DNA of 64,000 bases from Gymnopilus junonius (taxonomy: Eukaryota > Basidiomycota > Agaricomycetes > Agaricales > Galerinaceae): positions 1 through 64,000 of the forward strand of contig JADNYJ010000067.1 of assembly GCA_015501075.1 (NCBI GenBank). Direction: 5' to 3'. Below are positions 49,995 through 62,357 of this stretch, piece by piece; position 1 is the stretch's first letter, and each line of letters opens with the position of its first letter. Under the pieces are notes generated by a model that saw only the letters and a program-made list of their open reading frames with translations, made no database searches and was not told the origin of the DNA. The translations under genes and the position numbers were made by a program.

Positions 49995-51069
49995 CTAGAA
50001 GGGAAGCTTGGGCGGCTTGGTGTATCTGGAAGGTTTGAGTGGGTTCGGCCGTCTCTTCTTGTAATACTGCAAAAGCAATTGTCAGCCATTTGCTGAAAAT
50101 GAATGACGACCAAAAATTAACAGGACATACACTCTTGTATCTCTCGACACGAGCCGACATATCGCGCATAAGGATAGTATGTCTCCTGACCCTCCTGGCG
50201 CGCTTGCGTTCCCAAAGATGTCCCTTGAACATCCGCTTCTTGCCCGAATAAAGCCTCGTGCCAGCCTCAACTCCAGCGACCTTCTTGGGCTTAATCTCGC
50301 CTGCCCAAACCACCTTGCCCCATCTGATAGTGGCCCTCTTGGCATGGAATTTTTTCATCTCCAAACGGTCCATCATCCTGGCCTGCCTCTTGGTGTCCGA
50401 GATAAATTTCTGGAGGTCGTTAATTTTCGCCTCTAGAGCCGCTTTCTCATCTGCGCGTTTCTTTTGCTCTGCACGGTGTTCGGCGCGCTTGGCAGCGTTC
50501 TCCTTTCCTCCATCAGCCTCGAATACGCTCAGCTCGCCGATATCATATGCCACGGTGGCGACCTTGAGCTTCTCCTTCTCCTTGTCAAGCTTCTGGCGCG
50601 TGATAAATACCTCATGCTGTAGACTTTCGATACGTTTCTCAGCAGCATATCCCCTCTTCATCTTGGGTTTAGTGCGAGTAGCCGGGGCGGGTTTACCAGC
50701 GAGCTGAGCACGCATTGCAGGAGACATCGAATCCCTAAGGCGCTTCGCCCTCAGCTCTGCATCGAGCTTCTTTGGGCCAGCAGGAAGGGTAGCCAAGGTC
50801 CCGCTCGCCTTGGCCATCTTCACCAACTGGGCCTGACGGCGCAAGGAGTACTTCGGCGGACGCCAGTTGCCCGACTTGGGGTTCTTCTTGGGTAAGAAGG
50901 GGTTGGGGAGAACAAAGTGTTCGCCATAGAACCATTTGTCAACATGCAATTGGCGCGGGGGATCAGGGAGAGGACCAAAGACGCGGAGGTGGCCCATGAG
51001 GCCTGCGAGTTCCCGTGTGCGGAAGCGTTTGATGGCCTCTACGGCTGTCTTTCGTAGGGGCGCGGCCAT
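49995..51069 (-). CDS. MRPL25: Mitochondrial large-subunit ribosomal protein mL59
   Basis: Component of the mitochondrial ribosome. One intron: exon 1 is about 51069-50132 and exon 2 is 50066-49995. The start MAAPLRKTAVEAIKRFRTRE was preferred, though an in-frame Met exists at 51087. The mL59 signature is FVLPNPFLPKKNPKSGNWRP followed by PKYSLRRQAQLVKMAK (residues about 60-100). A long charged, partly coiled-coil middle follows (residues about 150-250). Then comes a basic C-terminal block (KGHLWERKRARRVRRHTILM) and the last exon, ending PSRYTKPPKLPF. At about 335 aa it is much longer than yeast Mrpl25 (about 157 aa), as seen in basidiomycetes. Frame is intact. Confidence 0.85.
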
Positions 51070-51519
51070 GGTTGCGGCTGAGTGCACCTAGAGACTCAGA
51101 GAAAGCAAGTCACCCAGCCAGCGTTAATGTCGGCAACAACAGTGAGCTTGCACAACTTTTTTGGCGGTTGTTTGGCTGTTGCGTCGGAACCAAACTCGGA
51201 AATGACTGTCAACTGTCGGTCCGCCGCGAGGACAATTCATTCACATTGCACGACTCTATTTGACGCCCAATATTTTCAATCATTCTAAGCTGGCTTTGAA
51301 GCGACGGCGGCTCTGTTTGGTCGAGATCATTCCTTGTCGCTCCAGTCAGAGCTTTTATTTATCTCCACTAGCGTTCTTCTGCCATCTCTCTTTGCAAAGT
51401 ACATACTCATACTACGATAGCGATATCGATCCAGCCATATAGATAACGGATTAACAAAATAGATAAAGACACTAGAGTATCTGACTACTACTACATAGCG
51501 ATAACATCATTAACAAGCT
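51070..51519. other. Divergent promoter region
   Basis: It lies between mL59 (leftward) and the TENA/THI-4 gene (rightward). No coding region is recognised. Confidence 0.4.
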
Positions 51520-52355
51520 ATGATAAATAAAACACATTCATTCCAGAGTTCTCCAAGTCTCACTAGCCACCTTCTCTCTCTCAAACTACTCCCTCTTATG
51601 CAGCCGCAACGCGCCATTCCTTCCTAACCCAAGCGGGAAACGGCACTTTGCCTCTCCCCAGACTCGCTCTGTGGCTCTCTCAAGATCGCATCTACGCCGC
51701 CCATGCCTACCCAAAGTTTATTGGCTCTCTTATATCGCGCATCCCATTCCAAGAAATCGATCCGTCTCCGGCGCGAAGGAACGCCAGAACCAAGCCATTC
51801 TGCAGTTGCTTGTCAAGTGCTTGGATAATATCGTGCAAGAGGTCGCCTTCTTCAGGGACGCGGCCGAGAAAGCTGGGCTGAATATGGAAGGATGGATCGA
51901 GAGAAAGGCAACGAGGACTACACGGCGGAAATGGCCAGGGTTGCATCTTTGGCTTCCTTGGAGGATGGTCTCATTTTCTTATGGGCAATGGAAAGGGTAT
52001 ACATAGATTTTTATTCGCTCGGTGACTCACTCATATAAACTCTGACTTGACTTTAAATCGTCCAGGTTTACTTCGACGCATGGTGCTACGTCAAACATCT
52101 CCAACAAGTCTCGCACAAACCGCTCAGTGAGGACTCTTGTGTCCCCGCCGTGCGCAGATTCGCTGCGAACTGGAGCTCTCCGAATTTGAAGCTTTCGTCA
52201 ATACCCTAACGGAGCTTGTTGACAGTCTCGGAATTTCTCCTGGAACTGATGCATGGCTAAGAGCTGAAGATATATGGCTCAGAGTTGTAGAGCTGGAGGT
52301 AGGCTTCTGGCCTGACGAAGGTGAGGAGGTCCAGATGCGAAAGAAGGCACTGTAA
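51520..52355 (+). CDS. TENA/THI-4 family protein with four apparent frameshifts
   Basis: Haem-oxygenase-fold family related to thiaminase II, usually tied to thiamin (pyrimidine) salvage. Segments match the family in three frames: SLTSHLLSLK, ALWLSQDRIYAAHAYPKFIG, LVKCLDNIVQEVAFFRDAAE, VYFDAWCYVKHLQQVSHKP, and ELSEFEAFVNTLTELVDSLG. It ends MRKKAL at 52355. One intron ends near 52063. To read through, one base must be added at each of four places: the AAA run at 51583-51585, tctcc near 51766, the GG at 51915-51916, and the CG at 52181-52182. All four look like losses from short homopolymers, with no nonsense substitutions seen. Either a fresh pseudogene or consensus error. The start at 51520 is a guess. 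Confidence 0.75.
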
Positions 52356-52487
52356 AACCCTCCTCTGCCGCACATCGCCTCTAACACCTCCATGTACTGT
52401 CTCCGAATTTGAATTATCTAAATAGCTTTATCCTTGACATCATACAGAAAGAGTGTCCATGCAACGTTCAAATCATACGTCCCCAAG

Positions 52488-53686
52488 CTACACGGTACTC
52501 GGAGCGTCCGTCATCACCATGGAATCGGAAGGGCTCCCAGAACCACTGAACTTGATTGTGGAAAGGATCGTCTTCCCTCCTGTCGACCCGTGGCACTCCT
52601 CCGCCCGATGCTTAGCTGACCGGATTATGATCAGGTTAAACGCGCTGCCAACGATTGGGAGGTTCTGGTGTAGGAAACGATATTAATCGGGCAGGTAATC
52701 CTTGATATGATGAATCATTCATTAGAAAACTTACTATCCATCCTAGGATTACGATGGCGAGGTTGTCCGTCGTCCACCATACAATGAAATGCGGAATGGT
52801 GACCAGAAGATATATGACACCCGATTCAATGATGATCTGCATGAGCTTGAACACCCGAAGTTCGCCTGTCGACGTCGATGTATCTACTTTCGATTGCGCC
52901 TTGCCGCGTTTCCAGAGTTTATAACCGATCACACCTTTTCATATATCCCATACGTGTTAGAACAAGGGTTTTGAAGGTGTAGACCTGGCTCACCTGTCGC
53001 ATAAATATTCACAACGATCGTTGTGCCCCAAAACGGAGTCAGAATCGTTCCAGGCCCAACCGTCATGTTGACGGGTATCCAAGCATCCAACGCATCCGTC
53101 TGTACCGTCTGAAGGTATAACTGCAGGGCGGTGCATACAAGTCCTCCGACCCAGAAGAAACAGGGGAATAGGATCATTCGGATGGATTTTAGGCATACCA
53201 TAAAGCAGCGGTATATCTGTCAAAAGCACGGCATTAAGGTCATGAAGCCCTCTGGGAAGGGAACGTGAAGAGACCAAGAGCGCACCAGGAAACCATCCGC
53301 TATCAACACGCAGGTGTTGCTGATCATGCACTTCAAATCGCATCTTTGGTAAACCTTCAATGGGCGACACCAAAGGACTTAACCCTCACCATGACGAGAC
53401 TCGTCCAAGGAAGCCGACCCCCGCTCTTCACCGGAATCCCTCTCTCCCCATCCCGCACATCAGCATACGTAATCTCGACCGCCAACGAAATATGCAAAGA
53501 GGAAAGAATGAAAAGCGCCAACGTCCCTGCCAACATCGCCTTGTGGATCTTCTTCCGGACCCTCCACCCGTCATCCGTATACACCAACCAGCGAACGCAG
53601 AAGAATAAGGTGCAAAGGTACACTCCCGTGAAGAGGGCGGCGATGAATAGTGCTAGGACCCGGTCGGTGGTGGTGATGTTGGCCAT
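52488..53686 (-). CDS. Fungal seven-transmembrane protein (DUF6534-like)
   Basis: Agaricomycete-type 7TM integral membrane protein, of unknown ligand. The start MANITTTDRVLALFIAALFT at 53686 (an in-frame Met lies at 53704) leads into the first membrane helix. Exons follow with VYLCTLFFCVRWLVYTDDGW, CDLKCMISNTCVLIADGFL, IYRCFMVCLKSIRMILFPCF, TILTPFWGTTIVVNIYATGV and ESGVIYLLVTIPHFIVWWTT. The last exon is INLPIVGSAFNLIIIRSAKH with a polar Ser-rich tail ending DAPSTV at 52488. Six exons, all phases consistent. These proteins are highly expanded in mushrooms and sit like receptors or sensors, but the role is not established. Confidence 0.75.
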
Positions 53687-54978
53687 TGGAACCACACCAC
53701 GCACGTTTGCGTATCCCTGACCTGGCCTAGACTTTAGAATGGGAGGGAGGATTCGATAATGACATGACCTTTCATGCTCCTTAGTTATAATTCACAGAGC
53801 CTGAGAGCTGATCATTGATTAGTACGCTCTTGAAATAGGTTCACCGCCTTGACGTTGATCTATATGTACGTGGAGGACCAGAGATGAGGGCATGCCGCAG
53901 CCTGGCCTGCCTGGATAAATTGAGTGGGCGGGTACTGTATATAAAGTCCCCTTCGGGAACGAGGGAAAAGGAACAGATGTGTGGATAAAAAAAAATCAAA
54001 GAACGCGGACATTTACCACTCTGTGAGACGATGTCGTAGCAACAGACGGGTTTAACGGTTCTGAATCTGTGGAGTGTAACATTTCCAGCTTATTTCCAGC
54101 ATATTCTCTTTTTCTATGACCGGATTTATCAGATAGGAACCTAAGAGACGGTTTTCCGATACCTGGTGACCCTCCCGAGATATGACTCTTGAATGATAGG
54201 ATCATGTTCCTGTCAAGAATTTATATCACTCAGAATTACTGCGCATGACAATTTGAAAAATACTGGGTCAATAATCGATAACCAAGGAGGTGGGGATGTT
54301 ATTTGCATGCGATAGAACCTCTATTTCAAAGGGGGAGAGTGCAGAAATACGCGGTGCATAATCCAAATTAGTAAATGGCGGTAATCCCCGTCGACACATT
54401 CAGCCAAGCTCCGTAAACAATCCGAGGTGGAAATCCGACCTGGTATTCGAATACTACGGTCAAAGTTTAAAGCAATAATTTGAAAGAGCTACGTGCCGAT
54501 GATCATGACCAGTCACTGACTGTCGTGGTTCAGCGATGCGACTCACGTGTACCCCGCGCGTTGACTTGTTTGCGTATGTATTGGCTGCATTCTCAATAAC
54601 GTCGCTTGTGATTTTCTCTCCCCTACCTCCAACTATCATCTTTGTTCCTCCTTATTCTCCGAACTCCAGCCACGCCGCACCAAAATCGGTTAGATTTCAT
54701 GTACTCTTAGCAAATTGAATCAGAAGTAGAACTATCCGAAGCAGAGTGTCGGTGTCGTTACGACTTGCTACACAAGGCATTTTCGGAGGATTGAGAAGGT
54801 TGGAGCGTTACCTAGATGGCCGGCCGATTTATTTCGCCTTAGCCTCTGATGTGATGTCATGGATTCAGAGACTCCAACATTGCCCACCATCGTAGACCAC
54901 GCGCCTCAGAACTGTACCGCACCTTCGGCTCCTGGAACATAGTTACATTGACCATAGGCCTCAGGTAGCAGAATGGAG
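53687..54978. other. Intergenic, no gene recognised
   Basis: Short frames at 53996-54205 (minus) and 54536-54718 (plus) show no domain. A TATA-like tatataaag at about 53938 could belong to an unrecognised transcript. Confidence 0.4.
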
Positions 54979-55090
54979 AGGGACGAGACACCGTCAGGCC
55001 CCAAGCACCCCTCGATGAGCGAAAGCTGCGTCATAACGCCTCCACAAATGCACCGCCTTTGTACTATACTCTCAAGTGTATAAAAAGGTG
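54979..55090 (+). promoter_or_regulatory. Conserved promoter block of the CsbD-like gene, copy 1
   Basis: It matches 63031-63135 upstream of the paralogue. Shared pieces are gggacgagac, ccgtcaggccccaagc, ccctcgatgagcgaaa and tgcgtcata. A TATA-type tataaaaag follows at about 55079-55087, some 40 bp before the ATG. Further upstream a CRE-like tgatgtcatg at about 54854 is also shared. Such conservation against diverged surroundings suggests functional sites. Confidence 0.6.
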
Positions 55091-55124
55091 GCTTGCTTTG
55101 ACTCTACAGCCTCTCCATTACAAA

Positions 55125-56023
55125 ATGCCTCTTTTTTCCAAAGACAACAAAAACGATGCATGTCTAGCTTTGACTTTTCGAAAGAATTCGCAACTTACGG
55201 TGTGTTGTAACTTTTGGTAGAACACCACTACGGAAACTGGTGTAGGCGGTGGTCACCACCACCACGGTGGCATCAATCCTGGCAACACTACCGGCAACGC
55301 GTACGGTGCCGGTGGAGGACCACCTGGAATGACGAGCTCAGGTTATCCTACTGGGCAGCAAGGCCAAAATATGGGCACGGGAGGGACGATGCAGTCTGGC
55401 TACGGTGGCAACGATAATGTTTGTATCCTCCATGGGTCAGCGACGAAAGTGCTGACATTCCTCAGCTTGGCCAAGAGCAGCAGTTTACTGGATTGTCCGG
55501 ATTGTCCGGACCTGGCCATGGTACCAACCACGGTCCGGGGCATATGGGACACAATACGGGCGCTAGTGGACCCAACGCCACTGGAAATTCCTCTTCAAAC
55601 GGTAATCATACCTCAGGCGGCGGTGGATCCAAGCTCACTGGCAAAATAGAATCTTCAATCGGTGAAATGATAGGCAGCAATGCCCTCAAGAACAAGGGTC
55701 TGCAGAAGCAGCAGTGAGTCCTTTGATCGACGAACACCTTTTTAATTTAATTAACCATATTATCAGGGAAGCAGACACTGCTAAGATGCAAAGCACCGAG
55801 CTAGCAGAAGCTGAACGTTTAGAACGCGAAGCTTTGATGCGTCGCGAGAAAGCTGTTGGTCACGGTGAGATTTTTTTCAATTATCTATATGTCGAGTGAC
55901 CCTAACAAAGATGCGCTTGTATTAGGCGCTCACCCAGCCAATGCCCAACTCGGCGCAGGCGGCAATACAGCACGCGGGACCCAAGGAAATACAGATTACG
56001 GGATGCATGGCAATTACAACTGA
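55125..56023 (+). CDS. Glycine/histidine-rich protein with CsbD-like segment, copy 1
   Basis: Five exons. Exon 1 encodes MPLFSKDNKND, exon 2 a Gly/His-rich low-complexity region (GVGGGHHHHGGINPG). Exon 3 encodes GTNHGPGHMGHNTGASGPNA and then the conserved SKLTGKIESSIGEMIGSNAL. Exon 4 is a charged helix (KMQSTELAEAERLEREALM). Exon 5 ends TDYGMHGNYN at 56023. The GKIES--GE-IGS--L--KG pattern resembles the CsbD/stress-response motif but is weak. The first intron appears to start with GC (GAT|gcatgt), where copy 2 has GT. The promoter is conserved with copy 2, suggesting shared regulation. Function unknown; likely a hydrophilic stress-related protein. Confidence 0.7.
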
Positions 56024-56659
56024 TTACTTCCGGAACTGCCAACATCCTCCATTCCCTTGTAACACTCACAGGCCTGAAATTTGTACCACCAAGTCTAGTA
56101 TTAAATGATTTCTAGTACGTTATAAGAAAATATCTGTAATAGCAATGTACAGCATATATTTTGCATTATTTATCCTGGATTTTATACACACGATGATATT
56201 TGAAGGTCTCATCATGCCGCCTCTACTTATTTGCACTAAGCATTATGTTTGAAAACAGCTTTAAAATAGTAAGGTAGGTAGGTAGGATAATTAGAGGTAG
56301 GTAGGGAATCTCTGGGATAGAATATCCAAATCAGTGGAGGGTAATAAGATCTGGGTCGGAACGTTCGCCCAATGCAAATGGTTGAGTGAAATTTGGGCTC
56401 ACTCTTGAATATTTTTGTGTAAAAGGCTTCACAAATTTCCTATATATAAAGTCTGGCCCTTCATCTTTTATCAGCGTTGGAGCTCTGATGAGCAGATTGT
56501 ACGAGACTGCCAATTGACTGCCAAGGCCCAAGCCTGGCACCCAGCCAACACCCAGCTATCTAGGCGCACAGGAGTACGAAAGTCATGAAAAGGGTTTTTT
56601 TAGGAGTAAGCCATGTTGCATGAGTTTTGATTGGGTCGCTCATAACAGACTTGTTGGAT
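56024..56659. other. 3' flank of copy 1, with a GGTA microsatellite
   Basis: Non-coding. A taggtaggtaggtagg tract lies at about 56273-56288, and a shorter one at about 56297. The stretch ends at the transposon insertion point. Confidence 0.5.
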
Positions 56660-56667
56660 CCTACTTT
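56660..56667. repeat. Left 8-bp target-site duplication
   Basis: CCTACTTT directly outside the left inverted repeat; CCTACTCT follows the right one at 62810-62817 (7 of 8 identical). Confidence 0.65.
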
Positions 56668-56693
56668 GGTTTTCCCCCCATACTCCTGGGTAT
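56668..56693 (+). repeat. Left terminal inverted repeat
   Basis: A 26-bp repeat beginning GGTTTTCCCCCCATA and ending TCCTGGGTAT. It matches the reverse complement of 62784-62809 at 22 of 26 positions, including the outer GGTT and inner TCCTGGGTAT. Confidence 0.7.
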
Positions 56694-56791
56694 CCAAAAG
56701 GGGAAAAGGAGAGAAAAAGGGAGGAAAAGGGAGAATTTGTCATCGATTTATGTAATCCATTACAGTATCAAGTTACTAAGTACTGTATCCA

Positions 56792-59700
56792 CTACTTATT
56801 CAATGATGTACATTGTCTCCCATTGTCCACTCCTCTGCAGTTCTCTGTCTTCAAACATTTTTTGCATGGAACCACACACACTGCAGGACATTTCAAAATG
56901 TCATTGCCTCCCGGGCATTCTATACCTCGGCAATGGCGGCATGACCTAGTTGTGCGCTTGCGCAGATGTTCAGGAATGACTCGCCGTCGCTTGGTGGCTG
57001 GAACCTGTCCAGACGTTGAATTTTCGCGGCTCATTTCTGCAATCCCAACATAATTATTTGCCGATGAGTTGCTATTGCCACAATCAGCATCTCAAAAAAA
57101 ACAAGGAGAAAATCGCCAAACATACACTGATGGCTCTCGTGAAGAGTCTTGTTGCATCTCAGTGGGCTCCAGAGTTGGGACTTCTTCATGTATCTGTATT
57201 GTTGAGCTTGGCAGGGGATAATGTACTTGTGAGGTGGAAAGGTCAGTAGAAAGAGAGTTTGGCACTGGCAGGTCCTCAGATAGTTCAACTACACCCTCCA
57301 AAGGATGGAGATGCAAGGGAGCTGATGTGAGATACTCTGGGAAAGGTTTTGAAGGTGCAAGGAACACCTGAGCTGAAGAGTTGAGGCTCTGCATTTGATT
57401 TGATATCAACTCTTGAGATGCACGAATATTGCTGATCTTCTCCCAGCCTTTTGCATAGGCACAAAGAACTTCGACAGTCACATAAAATCGCTCTTTTCCA
57501 TCAGCTGTTCGATTCCACTCTTGTGTAAAAGCCTCGAAGTTGACATGTTTCTTGCCATTGGAAATAGCAAGCTCAGAGAATTCACGTACTTTGGTAAAGA
57601 AGTACTGTTGGGCTTCTTGGGTTGTTGGAGGAAGTGCTGGAAGTGCAAGGCCTTGGCGCTTTCGAAGCCAATCATCATTAGCATTGAGCTTGAAGGCAGA
57701 TTTGGCAGCCTCTGAATAAGGCTCCATACAAAATCGTGTTCGCAATGTTTCTATAAAAACAATTTTAATTTGTTGTCAATTTGTATTGTAAATAATAAAT
57801 ATGAACGCACCTGGAAATGTGCAAATTCCAAACTGCTCTATTGTTCTTTCATATAAATCACCATTTATCCATTCTGCATATGATGCAGCACCGCCAGTTA
57901 TGTCAGAAAGATAATTCAGAAGAAAGGCTGTCCGGTTTATAAGCCCTAGATCATGATGGTAATCCCAGTCTACCCCATATAGATGTTTTGCAAAGGCCTA
58001 CATTGAAAGGCTTGAGATACAGGTGTATGACATACAATGACAAATTACCTGGAGGTTATACCATGTGCGGTGATCAGTTAAGCAATTTGTAGTTAAACGT
58101 GGTCCTGCTGAAATGAAGATATAAGAATAATGGATTCACAATCATTGAGAACCAAATACTAACCATGGAGTGCTCCAAACTTTCGATAGATATTGCCATG
58201 TGGCCCACCTTCCACACTGTTAGTTCCACGCAAGCATTTCCACTTCTGCAGCCCATATTTATCAATCCCCACTTTTTCATACATAGAAACACCCTCAACA
58301 TCAGAGAGATAACCTTGACGAGCAAGATCCAAGATAGCATTTGCTTTAGCTTGGAGTGGCTCAGTAAAGAGACGGGCCCCAGTCTTGGCATCAACAGCAT
58401 CCCGAAACATATTATAAACATGTTTGATAGCTGGAACAAGAATATTGGGAGAAGGGATGTGGCGAGGAGTTCGTTCAGCAATAAAACGTGGGTTTCGAGC
58501 AAGCATTTGGTCAAAGGTCAGATTAAAATGCTGCCGGCATACAGTATCCACCTTAGATCGGCTAACAGGATCCCAGCGCAAGATGTGATCACGAAGGGTC
58601 CGAAGAAATCCAGGACGAGATCCATGGTTCATAGGTATCGGAAGCATGTGAAATGCATGGAAGACATCCTTTTTGACTAAGGTATATTCAACCTCAGCAT
58701 TAGGAAGAGATTCAACCATTTCATGTAGGTAGCTAATAGCTGGTAAAATGTTTGAGTCCACTGGTAGATCATTGTCCTCAAGCTGACGTTTCTTTCCTGG
58801 AAAAAAGTTATTGATAGACCAACTAATAGACAATTGAAAATACCTTTTTGTTTCGAACAGGCCAGAGAATGCGCTTCAAGCATTTTGATGTTATTGGACT
58901 CCTCTTCTTCATCTGGTTCTTCTATGCCTTGGAGAGGTAATTGGTCAGGGCTATCATCCCAGTCAATTACAGCTGGAATAGATGGTGGAACAGTTTCAAG
59001 AGATGATGTTGAAGGATTATTATCTGGCATTCTTGGTAAAGTAATCATGGAATTGAGTTCAGTCTATCACAAAATAAATTATTTTTCATATTGAAAAATT
59101 AATTGACAATGCCATACCTGGTCACGATAATCAAAGTTCAAGTGGGAAAGAGGTGCAACAACACAGAATGTCAGAACTGGAGATGAGGCTTGAAGTTGTC
59201 CAAGAGTCAATGCACCAGATTTAGTCTTTCCGGATGATTGATCAGGAAGCAAATGAAGAGTGGCAGCAGCAGATGGGATACAGACAGTATCAATCTCGAT
59301 TAAGAGTCGACTTTTGGTAGGAACATTCACACGGATATGTGCAAATGATGAAGGTTGACTTTCGCAAATTTTACCATATGCTGCAGGCTCTCCTCCTTCC
59401 TGAACAAGAAGTACAATGCGGGTTCCAGGAGGTGTAGAATGGTCGACACAAACTAGAGGAGCAATTTGAGTCGCCTTTTCAAAAATAAGGCGTGAGGCAT
59501 GAACATCGAGAGATGCATATTGAACAAGATCTGGGTGCAGTGGGCTTGTTTCCCAGTCATCGCACTTTCGTATATACTCATCTTTGCTCAAATACTTCCC
59601 AACTGTTTTCTCAAGGAGAATATCAAGGGAAGCAGAGCCCTTTCGAGGAATAATTCCACGTCGGATAGAGTAATCCTTAAGATCAATAACATTGAATGAT

Positions 59701-62184
59701 GCCTGCTGTTGAAGCTGAGAAAACTGCTTCTTGAGTCGAGTAAGATCAGCCTTGATTGAAGACCCTATCTTGAAAATACGTGGAGATACCAAAAGGCGTA
59801 TAAGTGAAGTAGGAAGCTTATCCCCAAATTTATGAACCTCGAAAGACAAGTTAGTAAAGATTATAGTAACTTAATATTAGATTCGACATACAGGGATAAG
59901 ATAGATATCATTTGGCTGTGAATGAGGAGCAATTTGGATAATAGACACTCCAGTACAGCGAGAAATATTCCATTCAGCATCCAAGCTAATGCATAAATGA
60001 GACTCTTCATCATTATCCAGTGGAGCAAGAAGAGATGAGAGAACACCCTCAACCAAGCTCAGAGAATCAAGAATCAAAGGACGAGAAGACGGGAGCTCGA
60101 GAGCCTCAAGCCCATAAGCAGCAGACATAGGAACCAAGTTTTCAAAGAGGGACGGAAAGGCAGCCTTCAATAATGGCTTGTCCTATTCAAATAATATAAT
60201 GTCAGAATATTGTATTGAAGTGTCAGTAAAGTTTTGAAATAATGACTGAACCTTGATTGGATCATCAGAAAATGCAACACGAGGGTTTGGATGACCATAG
60301 AGCTTCATCGACTTTGCTATTCTGGAAAGAGGACCCGACCGTTCATCATGAGCCTTCGTCAATGTCAAGGCTTGGGCACGAATGTACCGCGAGTCCATAC
60401 ATGTCCATAATGCCCCAAATATTGGAATCCCGTCGATCTTAGCAATGTGCTTATTGACCTAGGAATAATACTGAGCATCCTAGATTATGCATCAAACAAA
60501 AGAAAAGCATACCTTATGAGAATCATCAATCGAAATTTGGTCAGGTGCAAGACATGCTGTATGCTGGTTTGCATCATGTTCGTCCCTTTCAATTGCCTTG
60601 TTCATCATCTCCGCAAGATAGTGTTCACTTGGAACAAACCCTGCATAACCATCGGGATCACCAAACAAACTGAAGTTTGAAATTTTATGCTGAAAGTACG
60701 AATCGAGGGTGCTCTGCCTACCACCACTACTAGTACATGCAATGTCGCGTTCACGAACTACCTCGAATAAAGCCTCGATGTATTGAAGCTGAAGTTTGTT
60801 GAATCGGCGGGTATGCATCTCAGTAAGAAGTGAGCGAACACCACTTGGCCCCATCTTATGCTGATTGCTAACGCGAAGTTGAGTCATTACCTCATGTGAA
60901 AGGCCACCTCGATGTGAAAGGATTGCTGGGAAAGAAAGCTGAAGAAATGGTGGGAGAGAGTTTAGGATCGCTCGGCCCCATCCTTCGAAGTGGGATCTAC
61001 AACCTTTCCGACAATAGTAACTCCATGAGATTATATAAAAGGAATCTTGCAGATCGATAATACGGTGAGGGCAGAGAGGGCCATTCTTTTCGAGAACGGT
61101 GGTTCGACATTTTGGGCAATATAATTTGTCGATAAAGAAATGAGGGAGCCAAAGGCAGATCCGAGGTTGATAGAATAATGTCGGCTCGAAACGCCGGCGC
61201 GAGAGCAGGAAGGCGGGTTCGGGCGGGTTGATCCAAAAGGTTGGAGGTGAACATGGGCCATTGTCGGAAAAGGGGGGAGGCTTGATGAGCTGTCGCTTGT
61301 CCCTCTTGTTGATAAGGGGTTTGACGACGTCACCGAAGTACGTGTACAGCCAGTCAGGCATGTACTTCGGCTTTTTGAACCAAGGGGCTACAATATCCCA
61401 GTTAGATAGGCAGAACACACTTGTGAGATACTCTACGCACCTTTTGGGTTGCCATTTTCCTTCTCATCGCCCTCGCCTCTCGTATTTGGGATATCTTCTT
61501 CATTCTCAGACTCAACGTCCGAGTCCTCCTCATTGCCGTCTTCAAGTTCGAAGGTGTCGCGTCGTGTGAAGAAAGGACCTGTTGACGTGTTAGATAGATA
61601 TACGAACCCAATAAAATGGTATACTTATGGACTTGGGTACGTTCAGCAGCTTCGCGCAGCTGTTGCAAGGTTTGTGGAAGGGGCGATGGCGCTGGTTGCA
61701 ATTCTGAGTTTCCGGCTGCAATGACTTCCACTACGTCGTGGGGGGGGCTAGAGGATATGGCAGCGCTAGCCGGGGTTCTTGAATCTAGATGTACTTCGTC
61801 AGACCATCAGAATTCAAGTATATCAAATGAGCTACATACCAGTACTTGGGCCAACCATGCCCTTTTCGAGTTCCAGCATTTGCCACAGCATCTCTGCTGT
61901 AAAATCTTTGTCCCCGCCGTACTCGTCATCCGCATTGAAGCCGTCATCTGTGAGGGTTACGCGATAAGTCGCATAAGAGAAGAAATGAATCCCGAATACG
62001 TACCATTCACAGATTCATTGTTGTCGGGTAAAGCAGCAGCACGAATCGCATCACCGTCACGTTGAACCCAACCTGAGTCCAATCTGGCGTGTGATTCGTT
62101 GTTCTCGCACGTAGGAATCCCAGGATTCGTCGACACCGGAGAAGACGTGGACATGTCGCCACATTTAGACGTGCTCCCATCCAT
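56792..62184 (-). CDS. Large DDE-type transposase with inserted DEDDy 3'-5' exonuclease
   Basis: About 14 exons and 1,550 aa by my splice model. The start MDGSTSKCGDMSTSSP at 62184 opens an acidic N-terminus. Next, near 61150-60960, is a zinc-ribbon-like cluster (YCPKCRTTV, CPHR, YYCRKGC). Then comes a likely RNase-H-fold core: ISIDDSHK (60515-60540, first D) and VAFSDDPIKDK (about 60253-60279, second D). The third acidic residue would be in RGTNSVEGGPHGNIYRK (about 58180-58232). Between second D and E lies a WRN/RNase-D-type exonuclease with all catalytic residues: LDAEWN (Exo I), SSIKADLTRL (Exo II) and YASLDVHAS (Exo III). A C-terminal cysteine cluster (RSCRHCRGIECPGG, CKKC) ends TSLNK at 56792. 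No frame break seen. Confidence 0.7.
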
Positions 62185-62357
62185 AGGGTTTTAGCGCTGG
62201 AAGGGGATGGAACAGTGAGAAAGGAATCGAAAAGCGAGTTTTGAAAGCAGCCTAGGAGTAAGAAAGGTGGTAAAATAGGGAAAAAAAGAATGAGAACGCG
62301 TCGTGTCCTCGCCCAAGCAGTACGAGGGCTGCCTGAGGGCAGGTAACGCACGTGCCA

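Noticed and set aside
38280..52200. Programmed ribosomal frameshifting as an explanation of the shifted frames
   Set aside because: Too many unrelated genes are affected, without shared slippery sites or downstream structure; one-base homopolymer losses explain all.
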